A stretch of DNA of 64,000 bases from Cloacibacterium caeni (GCF_907163125.1 NZ_OU015319.1:2852001-2916000); one strand, 5' to 3'. Positions 42,106-51,686 are shown, numbered from the stretch's first letter. Notes: generated by a model not told the origin, from the letters alone. A program made the numbers and translations.

Positions 42106-42556
42106 AATAATTAATTAGCTTGTATAGTTCGCTATTGGGTTGTAAAGAAAAATCTTGTATTTGAAACATGATGTTTTCTGGCAGCAAAATTAGTGAAAAA
42201 TCTTTAAAACTATCCTTTGCATAAATAATGTAGTCTACATCTTTATTTTTGGGCATCAGAAATTTGATTTCTTCAGTCTGTGCAAAGAGTTCGTTGTCTG
42301 TTTTTTTTCGTAATGGTGCTGATTTGTTAGATACTATAGAATAGCAATTTTTAGTTTCTTTATGATATCCTTCGAATTTTGTAAAACAAAACTGTTTTAT
42401 TTTTAAGTCGTCTGTTCTTACGAATTGGAAGGGATTTATTTTGTTAATTTCGAAAAATATTTCGTGATCGGGTAATTTTTTAGCCAATCTAAGTAAACCA
42501 ATGTCCATTGGTTCATCATCTTCTAGGTCAAGAAATATTTTTTTGCTTTTCAACAA
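42098..42556 (-). CDS. IPExxxVDY family protein
   Basis: A 152-residue cytosolic protein of a Bacteroidota family named after the motif IPExxxVDY. Here it reads MPKNKDVDYIIYAKD (about residues 101-115), so Ile-Pro-Glu is replaced by Met-Pro-Lys while VDY is kept. Function unknown. It overlaps rnc by 29 nt upstream and pyk by 8 nt downstream, the conserved order in Flavobacteriia, which points to tight co-expression. Confidence 0.85.
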   Translation of the reverse strand: MLKSKKIFLDLEDDEPMDIGLLRLAKKLPDHEIFFEINKINPFQFVRTDDLKIKQFCFTKFEGYHKETKNCYSIVSNKSAPLRKKTDNELFAQTEEIKFLMPKNKDVDYIIYAKDSFKDFSLILLPENIMFQIQDFSLQPNSELYKLINYYE

Positions 42557-43295
42557 TGTGTTCTTTTTTATTTAAGGAGTAAAACGCTCTTTGTGCTGCT
42601 TTTTCTTCTGCTTTTTTCTTAGAAGTTTCTGTGGCAGAAGAGATTTTTACATTATTTAAGTAGATACAACTCTTAAATAGAAGGTTCTTATTGGGCAAAG
42701 TTTCTTCGGTGATATCATACTTTATTGTCACCTTTTTCTTTTGACTCCATTCTAGCAATAATCCTTTGTAGCTTACGATTTTGTTTTCTAGTTTTTCGAT
42801 ATGTTTATCGGTAAACAATTTTTCTAAAACAATTTTTTCGCAAGTTTCATAATTGGTGTCTAAATATAGCGCACCAATAAAGGCTTCGAAGAGATTCCCC
42901 GAAATGTTTTCACCTAAATTACCATTTCCACCATTTTGAATAAAATCTCTAAGCTTCAGTTTTTCGCCTAGAGAGTTAAGGTTTTTTCGATTGACAATTT
43001 TTGATTTCATTTGGGTAAGAAATCCTTCATTGGCAACAGGATAATTTTTATAAAGGTAGCAAGAAATGATGCTTCCTAAGACTGCATCTCCTAAAAATTC
43101 TAATCTTTCGTAGTTTTTAGCTCCTATAGTTTTATTAGGAATTTTCAGAGAAAAAGCTTCATGATAGTAATCAAGATTTTTTACATTCTGCCCAATTATT
43201 TTACTAACTCTGGCAGAAAGTAGCTTTTCTTTTTCAGTCTTTTTTTTGAAAGGTCTTTTAAGTAGAAATTTTTGTAATGAATTTTTTAAGCCCAT
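42528..43295 (-). CDS. rnc: Ribonuclease III
   Basis: Double-stranded RNA endonuclease that matures rRNA precursors and processes mRNAs. The 255-residue protein has the catalytic signature ERLEFLGDAVLGSIISCY (about residues 62-79), downstream catalytic carboxylates in GNLFEAFIGALYLD, and a C-terminal dsRNA-binding domain (about 180-245: YKGLLLEWSQKKKVTIKYDI). ATG 43295 shares its A with the fabF stop codon (TAATG), indicating translational coupling; a longer in-frame start would lie inside fabF. Confidence 0.94.
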   Translation of the reverse strand: MGLKNSLQKFLLKRPFKKKTEKEKLLSARVSKIIGQNVKNLDYYHEAFSLKIPNKTIGAKNYERLEFLGDAVLGSIISCYLYKNYPVANEGFLTQMKSKIVNRKNLNSLGEKLKLRDFIQNGGNGNLGENISGNLFEAFIGALYLDTNYETCEKIVLEKLFTDKHIEKLENKIVSYKGLLLEWSQKKKVTIKYDITEETLPNKNLLFKSCIYLNNVKISSATETSKKKAEEKAAQRAFYSLNKKEHIVEKQKNIS

Positions 43296-44542
43296 TATAA
43301 TTTCTTGAATAGAACGCAAGCATTGTGACCTCCGAAACCAAAGGTATTACTCATGGCTACTTTTACATCTTTTTTTACAGCGTGGTTAAATGTAAAATCT
43401 AATCTGCTGTCAATGTTTTCGTCATCAGTAAAATGGTTAATAGTAGGAGGAACAATACCATGTAAAATAGTTCCTAACGCTGCTATAGCTTCTATTACAC
43501 CAGCTGCACCAAGAAGGTGACCAGTCATAGATTTAGTAGAGTTTATTTGAATATCAAATGCATGCTCGCCTAATAGTTTAACAATTGCATTAGATTCTGC
43601 AATATCTCCTAATGGAGTAGAGGTACCATGCATATTGATGTGGTCTACTTCATCTGGAGTTACACCAGCGTCTTCTAAACAATTTTTCATCACTAGATAA
43701 GCGCCTAATCCTTCTGGATGAGGTGCAGTCATATGATACGCATCTGCACTTAAACCACCACCTGCAAGTTCTGCGTAAATGGTAGCGCCACGTTTTTTAG
43801 CATGTTCATACTCTTCAAGGATGATACAACCTGCACCTTCTCCTAGAACAAATCCATCTCTGTCTTTGTCAAATGGTCTAGAAGCAGTTTTATAATCATC
43901 ATTTCTTGTAGAAAGAGCCATCATAGAATTAAATCCTCCCATTCCAGATGCGGTAACAGCAGCTTCTGAACCTCCACATACAATTACGTCTGCTTTTCCT
44001 AATTGGAGAAGCATTTTAGCATCTATCAATGCATTTGTAGAAGATGCACACGCAGAAACTGTAGTATAATTAGGTCCATGAAAACCGTATTCCATAGAAA
44101 CATGACCCGGAGTAATATCCGCAATCATTTTTGGAATGAAGAAAGGATTAAATCTAGGTATTCCTTCAGATTTTGCCCAGCCTAGAACTTCGGTTTCGAA
44201 AGTTTCTAAACCTCCAATTCCTGAACCCCAGATTACACCCACTCTGTTTTTATCTACTTGATCTTCGATAATTCTAGAATGTGAAACAGCTTCACGAGCT
44301 GCCACCACACCGAGTTGAGTGTTTCGGTCCATTTTTTTTGCTTCCTTTTTTTCAAAATGATCTAGAGGATTGAAGTTTTTAACCTCACAAGCAAATTTTG
44401 TTTTGAAGTTAGTAGAATCGAAGAGAGTGATAGGAGCAGCGCCACTTACACCTTTTACAAGGTTTTCCCAATACTCTTGAGCATTATTACCAATTGGTGT
44501 AATTGCACCAAATCCTGTTACTACAACTCTCTTCAATTCCAT
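43295..44542 (-). CDS. fabF: Beta-ketoacyl-ACP synthase II
   Basis: Condensing enzyme of type II fatty acid synthesis that elongates acyl-ACP with malonyl-ACP. The 415-residue thiolase-fold protein has the catalytic Cys in TTVSACASSTNALIDA (near residue 165), His in INMHGTSTPLGD and His in NSTKSMTGHLLGAAGVIEA, with C-terminal NTFGFGGHNACVLF. It follows acpP by 26 nt and is coupled to rnc. Confidence 0.97.
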   Translation of the reverse strand: MELKRVVVTGFGAITPIGNNAQEYWENLVKGVSGAAPITLFDSTNFKTKFACEVKNFNPLDHFEKKEAKKMDRNTQLGVVAAREAVSHSRIIEDQVDKNRVGVIWGSGIGGLETFETEVLGWAKSEGIPRFNPFFIPKMIADITPGHVSMEYGFHGPNYTTVSACASSTNALIDAKMLLQLGKADVIVCGGSEAAVTASGMGGFNSMMALSTRNDDYKTASRPFDKDRDGFVLGEGAGCIILEEYEHAKKRGATIYAELAGGGLSADAYHMTAPHPEGLGAYLVMKNCLEDAGVTPDEVDHINMHGTSTPLGDIAESNAIVKLLGEHAFDIQINSTKSMTGHLLGAAGVIEAIAALGTILHGIVPPTINHFTDDENIDSRLDFTFNHAVKKDVKVAMSNTFGFGGHNACVLFKKL

Positions 44543-44568
44543 AGTTTTGTTAATTTTTGTAATAAAAA

Positions 44569-44808
44569 TTATTGTTTGATAACTTCTTCAATATAAGCGA
44601 TTGCGTGACCTACAGTAGTGATTTTTTCTGCCTGATCATCAGGAATCTGAATGTTGAATTCTTTTTCAAATTCCATAATTAATTCTACAGTATCTAAAGA
44701 ATCTGCACCTAAATCATTAGTGAAGCTTGCTTCAGGAGTTACTTCTGTTTCTTCCACGTCTAGCTTATCTGCGATGATAGCTTTTACTCTTGATGTAATG
44801 TCTGACAT
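44569..44808 (-). CDS. acpP: Acyl carrier protein
   Basis: Acidic 79-residue carrier of growing acyl chains. The phosphopantetheine attachment Ser lies in [17 protein letters not shown] (about residue 39). Four-helix ACP length and the high Glu/Asp content are normal. First gene of the acpP-fabF-rnc-IPExxxVDY-pyk series, preceded by a good promoter. Confidence 0.97.
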   Translation of the reverse strand: MSDITSRVKAIIADKLDVEETEVTPEASFTNDLGADSLDTVELIMEFEKEFNIQIPDDQAEKITTVGHAIAYIEEVIKQ

Positions 44809-44844
44809 AGCAATTTGTTTTAAAAATTTTTGTTAATTCAAGTG

Positions 44845-44874
44845 CAAATATATAAAATTCTGTGCCAATACAAA
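44845..44874 (-). promoter_or_regulatory. Promoter of the acpP operon
   Basis: Minus strand: TTTG (44874-44871), 18-nt spacer, TATATTTG (44852-44845). The acpP ATG at 44808 follows after 36 nt. Confidence 0.75.
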
Positions 44875-44954
44875 TTTTTTTCATATATTTTGATTTTAAA
44901 TTATTGTAAATCAGTCTAATAATATTTTAGTGATACGATTTAGAGATTAATTCT

Positions 44955-44962
44955 TAATTTTG
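44955..44962 (+). promoter_or_regulatory. Candidate -7 element for folE
   Basis: TAATTTTG fits TAnnTTTG, 17 nt before the ATG at 44980. Confidence 0.5.
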
Positions 44963-44979
44963 TGACATTATTTCAGACT

Positions 44980-45645
44980 ATGAGTAACTTTTTTGAAAAC
45001 GATGATGATGTTTTTACAGGCAAAGACCATACTCCGCTTCGTGAGGATGCTTTTGTAAAGACACCAGAAGAAAAAATAAAAATTATAGAAGAAAAGTTTG
45101 CAGAGATTATGCACACTTTGGGTCTTGATATGACCGATGATTCTCTTAAAGATTCACCAAAACGTGTTGCTAAGATGTATGTAAACGAAATTTTTGGTGG
45201 ACTTTTGCCAGAAAACAAACCAGGGATTTCTACTTTCAGTAATAAATATAAGTATAGACAAATGCTGGTAGAGAAGGATATAACGGTGTATTCTTTCTGT
45301 GAGCATCATTTTTTACCCATTATTGGCAAAGCGCACGTTGCGTATATTTCAAACGGAGACGTAATTGGGCTTTCTAAAATCAATAGAATTGTAGATTATT
45401 ACGCAAAACGTCCGCAAGTTCAGGAAAGATTAACGATGCAGATTGTAGATGCGCTGAAAGAAGCTCTCGGAACGAAAGATGTAGCTTGTATTATTGATGC
45501 AAAACACCTTTGTGTAAATTGCAGAGGAATAAAAGACACCGCAAGTTCTACCATCACGGCAGAATTAAGCGGAATTTTTAGAACTAATCCTATTACCAGA
45601 CAAGAATTCTTACATTATGTAGGAAGTCATGCGAAATTGGATTAA
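44980..45645 (+). CDS. folE: GTP cyclohydrolase I
   Basis: Converts GTP to 7,8-dihydroneopterin triphosphate, the entry step of folate (and queuosine) synthesis. The 221-residue protein has the zinc and active-site segments YSFCEHHFLPIIGKAHVAYI and KHLCVNCRGIKDTASST, plus GLSKINRIVDYYAKRPQVQE. ATG 44980 (MSNFFENDDDVFTG) is chosen because the longer in-frame start overlaps the -7 element. Divergent from acpP. Confidence 0.96.
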   Translation: MSNFFENDDDVFTGKDHTPLREDAFVKTPEEKIKIIEEKFAEIMHTLGLDMTDDSLKDSPKRVAKMYVNEIFGGLLPENKPGISTFSNKYKYRQMLVEKDITVYSFCEHHFLPIIGKAHVAYISNGDVIGLSKINRIVDYYAKRPQVQERLTMQIVDALKEALGTKDVACIIDAKHLCVNCRGIKDTASSTITAELSGIFRTNPITRQEFLHYVGSHAKLD

Positions 45646-45691
45646 ATACAATTGGATAATTTGAAAATAAGATAATTTGAAAATTTTAGAA

Positions 45692-46108
45692 ATGAAGAAA
45701 ATACTACTAATATTTATTTTAATCATATTTTCAAATTGTCAAGACCAAAAAATTGAATATAATTTTAAGTCTCAAGAGAATCAAGTATTAACTGTAGAAG
45801 AAGATTTCAATACTTTTTTTGAAAAATTTAAAAAAGATTCTGTTTTTCAAAAACAACGAGTTGTTTTTCCTTTGAAAATTAGAGTTTTTAATACAGATAA
45901 TTTAATAACAGAAGAAAATAGTTTTGAAGAAAAAGACTATGAGTTTCTCAAAATAGATGAAAATGAAGTTTCTATGGAGAAGAAAATTTCTAAAGATTCA
46001 GTAAAAATTATTTTGAAAGGAAAAGATAATGGAATTTATATTGAAACTCAATTTTTAAAAGATAAAGGAATTTGGAAATTAGAGTCATATAATGATCAAT
46101 CCACATAA
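45692..46108 (+). CDS. Small lipoprotein, DUF4348-like
   Basis: A 138-residue predicted lipoprotein with lipobox SNC (Cys at about residue 17) after MKKILLIFILIIFSNC. The mature part has DFNTFFEKFKKDSVFQKQRV (about residues 38-57) and FPLKIRVF, resembling DUF4348, a family of small Bacteroidota envelope proteins with unknown role. The assignment is by eye and uncertain. ATG 45692 is preferred over 45677 since it directly starts the signal peptide. The 117-nt gap to cysS shows no obvious feature apart from a weak hairpin. Confidence 0.7.
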   Translation: MKKILLIFILIIFSNCQDQKIEYNFKSQENQVLTVEEDFNTFFEKFKKDSVFQKQRVVFPLKIRVFNTDNLITEENSFEEKDYEFLKIDENEVSMEKKISKDSVKIILKGKDNGIYIETQFLKDKGIWKLESYNDQST

Positions 46109-46224
46109 ATTATGACCAGATTTAAAAAAATATCACACCAGATTTTTACAACTACAATTATTTGTTGTTGCTGATTTTTATGTTTTCAACTTTTATCTTA
46201 AACTTTACCTCAACCTAAAAAATT

Positions 46225-47712
46225 ATGCAACTTAAAATATACAATTCGCTTTCTGCGGAAAAAGAAATTTTCTCACCTATTAACGGCAACAAAGTAGGAA
46301 TGTACGTTTGTGGACCTACCGTTTACAGCAATGTGCACCTTGGAAACGTGAGAACTTTTATGAATTTCGACTTCATTTATAGAAGTTTGAAACATTTGGG
46401 TTATGATGTTCGTTACGTAAGAAATATTACAGATGCAGGACATTTAACAGATGATGGAGATGTAAATAACGACCGTTTCGTTAAGCAGTCTCGTCTCGAA
46501 AAACTAGAACCTATGGAAATTGTGCAAAAGTACACCGTAGATTTTCATAAAGTTTTAGAAAAATTTAATCTTTTGCCTCCAACGATTGAACCAACTGCAA
46601 CTGGTCACATTATCGAACAAATTGAATTGACTAAAGATTTAATCGAAAAAGGTTTGGCTTATGAAAGTAACGGTTCTGTGTATTTCGATGTAAGAACTTA
46701 CAACGAAAAAGGCGGAAATTATGGCGAACTTTCCAAAAGAAATATAGACGAACTTTTTGCCAATACTCGTGATTTAGACGGACAAAACGAAAAGAAAAAT
46801 CCACAGGATTTTGCCCTTTGGAAAAAAGCAAGTCCAGAACATATTATGAAATGGATTTCACCTTGGGGAGAAGGTTTTCCAGGTTGGCATCTTGAATGTA
46901 CTGCGATGTCTACTAAATATTTAGGCGAACAATTTGATATTCATGGAGGTGGAATGGATCTTAAATTTCCGCACCACGAATGCGAAATTGCTCAAGGAAA
47001 AGGTTGCAACGGTGTTTCGCCAGTGAAATATTGGATGCATGCGAATATGCTGACCATGAACGGACAAAGAATGAGTAAATCTACAGGAAACTATATTCTT
47101 CCGCATCAATTAATTTCTGGTGAAAATGATTTTTTTGAAAAACCGTTTCATCCAACTGTAGTTCGTTTTAATTTTTTACAAGCGCATTACAGAAGTGTTC
47201 TCGATATTTCAAATGAAGCAATGTTGGCTTCAGAAAAGGGATTTCAACGATTGATGGAGTCTTTGAAAACGCTTTCAGCAATCAGCAATCAGCAATCGGC
47301 GGAAAGAGGAAAGCAGAAAGCAGAAAGCGATTTTAATTTAAATTCTTGGAAAGAAAAATGTTATGATGCTTTGAATGATGATTTCAATTCGCCAATTTTA
47401 ATTTCTCATCTTTTTGAAGCGGTAAGTTTTATTTTTAAACTAAAAGATGGAAAAGAAAATATTACTTCTGAAGATTTAGAAGAATTAAAAACCTTGATGA
47501 ATGCTTTTGTATTTGATGTTTTAGGTTTACAAAATATTGAAGAAAATAACAATTCAAAATTGGACCAAACATTACAAGTTTTAATTGAATTAAGAAATCA
47601 AGCCAGAAAAGCCAAAAATTTTGAACTTTCTGACCAAATTCGTGATAAGTTATTAGAACAAGGTATAGAACTGAAAGACGGAAGAGAAGGTACTTCTTAC
47701 GTTTTAAATTAA
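46225..47712 (+). CDS. cysS: Cysteine--tRNA ligase
   Basis: Class I aminoacyl-tRNA synthetase charging tRNA-Cys. The 495-residue protein has [17 protein letters not shown] (zinc Cys and the HIGH-like motif HLGN), [10 protein letters not shown], the zinc ligands [18 protein letters not shown], and [10 protein letters not shown] (KMSKS). The C-terminal DALR-type helical domain is present. Residues about 351-369 ([18 protein letters not shown]) are encoded by heptanucleotide repeats and form a hydrophilic insertion at the start of the helical domain, kept in frame. Confidence 0.96.
   Translation: MQLKIYNSLSAEKEIFSPINGNKVGMYVCGPTVYSNVHLGNVRTFMNFDFIYRSLKHLGYDVRYVRNITDAGHLTDDGDVNNDRFVKQSRLEKLEPMEIVQKYTVDFHKVLEKFNLLPPTIEPTATGHIIEQIELTKDLIEKGLAYESNGSVYFDVRTYNEKGGNYGELSKRNIDELFANTRDLDGQNEKKNPQDFALWKKASPEHIMKWISPWGEGFPGWHLECTAMSTKYLGEQFDIHGGGMDLKFPHHECEIAQGKGCNGVSPVKYWMHANMLTMNGQRMSKSTGNYILPHQLISGENDFFEKPFHPTVVRFNFLQAHYRSVLDISNEAMLASEKGFQRLMESLKTLSAISNQQSAERGKQKAESDFNLNSWKEKCYDALNDDFNSPILISHLFEAVSFIFKLKDGKENITSEDLEELKTLMNAFVFDVLGLQNIEENNNSKLDQTLQVLIELRNQARKAKNFELSDQIRDKLLEQGIELKDGREGTSYVLN
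47276..47328 (+). repeat. Heptamer repeat array inside cysS
   Basis: CAGCAAT three times (47276-47296), a 4-nt CGGC link, then GGAAAGA, GGAAAGC, AGAAAGC, AGAAAGC (47301-47328). Confidence 0.92.
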
Positions 47713-47732
47713 AAAAAAAACTAAAATATAGT

Positions 47733-47763
47733 AAAAGCTTCAGAGATTTTCTGAAGCTTTTTG
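47733..47763 (+). terminator. Terminator of cysS
   Basis: AAAAGCTTCAG (47733-47743) pairs with CTGAAGCTTTT (47751-47761), followed by T residues. Confidence 0.88.
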
Positions 47764-47822
47764 TTTTCTTTTCCTTGAAAACAAATTAAAAATCATATAA
47801 TTAATTTTTTCTAAAGCATATA

Positions 47823-47830
47823 TATTTTTG
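47823..47830 (+). promoter_or_regulatory. Candidate -7 element for malQ
   Basis: TATTTTTG fits TAnnTTTG, 28 nt before the ATG at 47859. Confidence 0.5.
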
Positions 47831-47858
47831 TAAATTCGTGATTTGAAAAACGAAAAAA

Positions 47859-50510
47859 ATGAAATTATATTTCACTATTAATTATGGAACTGAGTTTGGG
47901 CAGAGGTTAGCCATTCAAGTTTCTGAAGGGAAAAATGTGAAAACACATGACCTTCATTTCTCCGATAATAGAAATTGGAAGGGCGAAATCGATTTTTTCT
48001 CTAAATCTATAGAATACAAATATTTGGTTCTAGATGCTAATAATCAAATCATTAATGAGGAGATTTGCCATCATCGATTGAATTTTGTGAATAATTTCCA
48101 AGAGTATAACATTTACGATGTCTGGAACAATAAAAATTTCCCCGAAAACTATCTCAATAATAAGATTCTTCGAAATAAACTAGGAGATTTCAAAGCAGAG
48201 AAAGTTGCCATTCTTAAAAAACATACGCATCATTTCAGAATAGAAGCGCCGCTGTATTCGCCTGATTGGAAGGTTGTGATTCTAGGAAATAATGAAGCTT
48301 TGGGAAACTGGAATTATGCTGACGCCCCAAAAATGGCTCAAACATCTGTTGGCGTTTGGGAATTGGCAGTAGATTTAAAAAAACAAAAAGAATTTGTACA
48401 GTATAAATACGGGATTTTCGACGAGAAAAAAGGTGAAGTTATTGCAGTAGAATACGGTGAAAACAGATTAGCTTTCCCTAATCAGGATGCGGAAGTTTTG
48501 CAAGTTCACGCAGATCATTATTTCAGATTTAATGCCGAACAATTATACAAAGCAGCTGGAGTTGCCATTCCTGTTTTCAGTTTAAGAAGCGAAAGCGGTT
48601 TTGGAGTTGGGGAATTTACAGATATTAAAAAATTAGCAGATTGGGCTCATAAAACCAATCTTTCTATCATTCAGATTTTACCTATTAATGATACTACAGC
48701 AAATTACAGTTGGACGGATTCTTATCCTTATGCGGCGATTTCGGTGTATGCATTGCATCCTCAGTATTTGAGTTTAGAAAATTTGCAGTATTCAATTCCA
48801 GAAAATTTAAAAGTAGAATATAAGCACAAAAAAGATGAATTAAATGCTGAAAAGTTTGTGGATTATGAACAAATGATTTCAGGAAAATGGAAATTCATCA
48901 AAGCTGTTTTTGAAGAAAATAAATCTGAAATTCTTAAAGACAAAGATTTCTTAAAATTCTTGAATGAAAATGCAGATTGGCTGAAACCTTATGCTGCTTT
49001 TTGTGTTTTAAGAGACAAAAATAACACTCCGAATTTCAATAATTGGAAAACGCATAAAAAATACGTTGCAGGAAAAATTTCTCAATTTTTTGATGCAAAA
49101 CATGCCGAATTTGAAGGTGTAATGCTTCATTCTTGGGTGCAATATCAGTTGCATTTGCAGTTAAAAGACGCTGTAGATTACACTCACGGTTTAGGAATTT
49201 CTCTGAAAGGAGATTTACCAATCGGTATTTACAGATTTTCTACCGATGCGTGGACAGAGCCAGAACTCTTCGGGATGGATTTTCAAGCGGGAGCACCACC
49301 TGATGAATTTTCTGATTTAGGTCAAAACTGGGAATTCCCAACGTATAATTGGGAAGTAATGAAAGAAAACAATTACGATTGGTGGAAAAAACGCTTTAAC
49401 GTAATTGCGCGCTATTTCGATGCGATGAGAATAGACCATATTCTAGGATTTTTCAGAATTTGGAGAATGCCAATGACTGCTACACAAGGGATTTTAGGAT
49501 ATTTTTATCCTGCGGTTCCTGTGACTTTGCAAGAGTTTTCGGCAAGACATATTCCATTTAATTATGATAGATATTGCAGACCTTTTATCAATGACCAAAT
49601 TCTTTGGGATAATTTCGGTTACGAAAAAGAGGCGATTGCAGAACATTTCTTGTATCAAGAAAATGGCGTGTATCATTTCAAACCAGAATATGATTCGCAA
49701 AGAAAATTAGTAGATTATTTTAAAACTCATCCTAGAGATTGGATGGAAGAAAAACTGATTTCACTTGCAGCAAATGTGTTATTCTTAACGGAAAATAATG
49801 GTGAAGACATTGTTTATCACCCAAGATTTAATATTCAAAAAACGTCTTCATATCAACATCTTTCTGATTGGGAAAAGAATGCATTGCATGAATTGTATAT
49901 CGATTATTTCTTCAGAAGACAAGATGGACTTTGGCATGAAAAAGCCATGGAAAAATTACCAATGTTGCTTTCTGCAACAGATATGTTAATTTGTGGCGAA
50001 GATTTAGGTTTGGTTCCAGATTGTGTTCCTGGTGTGATGGATGCTTTAGGAATTACAGCGCTCAAAGTTCAGCGTTCGCCAAAAGAAGATGTTCCGTATT
50101 ACAATCCTCAAAATGCAGGTTATATGAACGTAGTTACAGCTTCTTCTCACGACAGTTCTACATTAAGACAATGGTGGAAAGAAAATAGAGAACTTACGCA
50201 GAATTATTATAATAATCAGCTTAATCAATACGGAACTGCACCTTCAGAACTTCTTCCAGAATTGGCAGAAATTATTATGAAACAGCATTTACATTCTCAA
50301 GCGATGTTAGCGATTTTCCCAATTCAAGAGTATTTTGCTACAGATTATGAAATTGTAAATCCTTATGCAGATGACGAGAGAATCAATAATCCAGCGGTTT
50401 TCCCTCATTATTGGAGATATAGAATGCATATTGCACTAGAAGATTTACTACAAAAAGAACATTTTAATAATAAAATTGCACAGTTTGTAAGTGAATCAAA
50501 CAGACAATAA
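47859..50510 (+). CDS. malQ: 4-alpha-glucanotransferase with starch-binding domains
   Basis: GH77 amylomaltase/disproportionating enzyme that transfers alpha-1,4-glucan segments; cytosolic (no signal peptide). At 883 residues it is much longer than E. coli MalQ because two CBM20-like starch-binding domains precede the catalytic part (about residues 1-105 and 120-225; NNEALGNWNYADAPKM is typical CBM20). This domain order is that of plant DPE2-type enzymes. The catalytic domain shows AIPVFSLRSESGFGVGEFTD, the nucleophile region YFDAMRIDHILGFFRIW, CGEDLGLVPDCV and ASSHDSSTLRQWW. It suggests internal glycogen or maltodextrin turnover. Confidence 0.93.
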   Translation: MKLYFTINYGTEFGQRLAIQVSEGKNVKTHDLHFSDNRNWKGEIDFFSKSIEYKYLVLDANNQIINEEICHHRLNFVNNFQEYNIYDVWNNKNFPENYLNNKILRNKLGDFKAEKVAILKKHTHHFRIEAPLYSPDWKVVILGNNEALGNWNYADAPKMAQTSVGVWELAVDLKKQKEFVQYKYGIFDEKKGEVIAVEYGENRLAFPNQDAEVLQVHADHYFRFNAEQLYKAAGVAIPVFSLRSESGFGVGEFTDIKKLADWAHKTNLSIIQILPINDTTANYSWTDSYPYAAISVYALHPQYLSLENLQYSIPENLKVEYKHKKDELNAEKFVDYEQMISGKWKFIKAVFEENKSEILKDKDFLKFLNENADWLKPYAAFCVLRDKNNTPNFNNWKTHKKYVAGKISQFFDAKHAEFEGVMLHSWVQYQLHLQLKDAVDYTHGLGISLKGDLPIGIYRFSTDAWTEPELFGMDFQAGAPPDEFSDLGQNWEFPTYNWEVMKENNYDWWKKRFNVIARYFDAMRIDHILGFFRIWRMPMTATQGILGYFYPAVPVTLQEFSARHIPFNYDRYCRPFINDQILWDNFGYEKEAIAEHFLYQENGVYHFKPEYDSQRKLVDYFKTHPRDWMEEKLISLAANVLFLTENNGEDIVYHPRFNIQKTSSYQHLSDWEKNALHELYIDYFFRRQDGLWHEKAMEKLPMLLSATDMLICGEDLGLVPDCVPGVMDALGITALKVQRSPKEDVPYYNPQNAGYMNVVTASSHDSSTLRQWWKENRELTQNYYNNQLNQYGTAPSELLPELAEIIMKQHLHSQAMLAIFPIQEYFATDYEIVNPYADDERINNPAVFPHYWRYRMHIALEDLLQKEHFNNKIAQFVSESNRQ

Positions 50511-50540
50511 TTGAGATTAAAATTCCTTAGTTACACAATA

Positions 50541-50578
50541 AAAAAGTTAAAATCGAGTTTAGATTTTAACTTTTTTTA
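50541..50578 (+). terminator. Terminator of malQ
   Basis: AAAAAGTTAAAATC (50541-50554) and GATTTTAACTTTTT (50562-50575), perfect 14-bp stem, 7-nt loop, followed by T residues. Confidence 0.88.
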
Positions 50579-50670
50579 TTTTTCTATATCAAATTCTTAG
50601 TTAGTAAATATGGCTTAAATTCTACGTTTTTAAAAAGATACACCCTAATCGTTATCAAAAAATAGAAAGT

Positions 50671-50685
50671 TTGGCACGTATTTTT
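50671..50685 (+). promoter_or_regulatory. Possible sigma-54 type -24 box
   Basis: TTGGCACG matches the conserved -24 element of sigma-54 promoters, but the -12 position reads TTTAA in place of TTGCA, so the assignment is weak. It lies 43 nt before the ATG at 50721, and no TAnnTTTG element is visible there. Confidence 0.35.
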
Positions 50686-50720
50686 AATAATGCATAATAG
50701 AACCTTAAATAACTAAGAAG

Positions 50721-51650
50721 ATGAAATCTATATTCACAAAATTATTCCTCGTTTCTGCGTTATCAGTTACAGGAATTTCATACGCACAATATTATCCTAA
50801 TGATGATTATGGCAACAATTATGGCTATGAATATTATTATGATGATTACAATTATCCAGACGAATATTATTATGAATATCCTAATAATTATTACACCAAT
50901 GATTTATATAGAGGATATTATAATGATTACAGGAATACGATTATCAGTATCAATTGGGATAGATTTTTTGTAGAATTCAGGCTTTCTCCTTATCAAATCA
51001 GAGAAATAAGAATCTTAAACTCACGTTTTTCTAATTATGGACATTGGCAGAGATATTACAGATATAATCCTAACAGATGGTATTATGACAGATTTATTGC
51101 ATTAGAAAGAATTTTAGGTCCTAGAATTTACGTAGTATATTATCAAAGATATTATAGAAACTATAATCCAATTGTTTACTATCAAAATTATAGAGTAAAA
51201 CATTATAGACCAACGGTTTATGTGACTCCTAGATATAGAAATGTAGATGTAAGAACATTTAAAAATGATGCTTACAGAACAGGAGGTTTCAGAAATAATG
51301 ATAGAGCGTATAATGACAATAGAAATTTCGAGAAATCTAGAGAAAATTCAGGTTTTAGATCAGGTTCATCTGATGAAAGACTAAGAGATAATGGTGGTTT
51401 TAGAAGTTCAGATTCTAGAAATGATAATGACAGAAACTACGGGAACCAAAGTCAACAACCATCTAGAAATGAAGGCTTCAGAAGTGTTTCTCCTCAAAGA
51501 AGTGAAAACCAAAACAGAGGAAATGACGCAGTAAGAAGCGGTGGTTTTAGAGGTCAAGGTCAAGAAAACAAAGCTTCAGAAAATCGTTCTTCAGGAAATG
51601 GAAGAGGAAATGGCAACGGAAACGGAAACAGAGGTGGCGGATTTAGATAG
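50721..51650 (+). CDS. Secreted low-complexity protein, Tyr-rich and Gly-Phe-Arg-rich
   Basis: I do not recognise a named family. The 309-residue protein has a signal peptide (cleavage near SYAQ, residue 23) and three zones. Residues 24-75 are extremely rich in Tyr, Asn and Asp. Residues 76-170 are more ordered (INWDRFFVEFRLSPYQIREI, FIALERILGPRIYVVYYQRY). Residues 180-309 are disordered, rich in Arg, Asn, Gly and Ser, and repeat GFR six times, ending GNGNGNRGGGFR. It has no lipobox or T9SS domain. A similar architecture is frequent in Weeksellaceae secreted proteins, role unknown. Confidence 0.8.
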   Translation: MKSIFTKLFLVSALSVTGISYAQYYPNDDYGNNYGYEYYYDDYNYPDEYYYEYPNNYYTNDLYRGYYNDYRNTIISINWDRFFVEFRLSPYQIREIRILNSRFSNYGHWQRYYRYNPNRWYYDRFIALERILGPRIYVVYYQRYYRNYNPIVYYQNYRVKHYRPTVYVTPRYRNVDVRTFKNDAYRTGGFRNNDRAYNDNRNFEKSRENSGFRSGSSDERLRDNGGFRSSDSRNDNDRNYGNQSQQPSRNEGFRSVSPQRSENQNRGNDAVRSGGFRGQGQENKASENRSSGNGRGNGNGNGNRGGGFR

Positions 51651-51686
51651 AAACATCATACTTTACATACCAATATTTTGATTTTT

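Noticed and set aside
45655-45684. Direct repeat GATAATTTGAAAAT before the small lipoprotein gene as another heptamer array
   Set aside because: The repeat step is 16 nt, not 7, so it does not belong to the heptamer class; it may be chance in AT-rich DNA.
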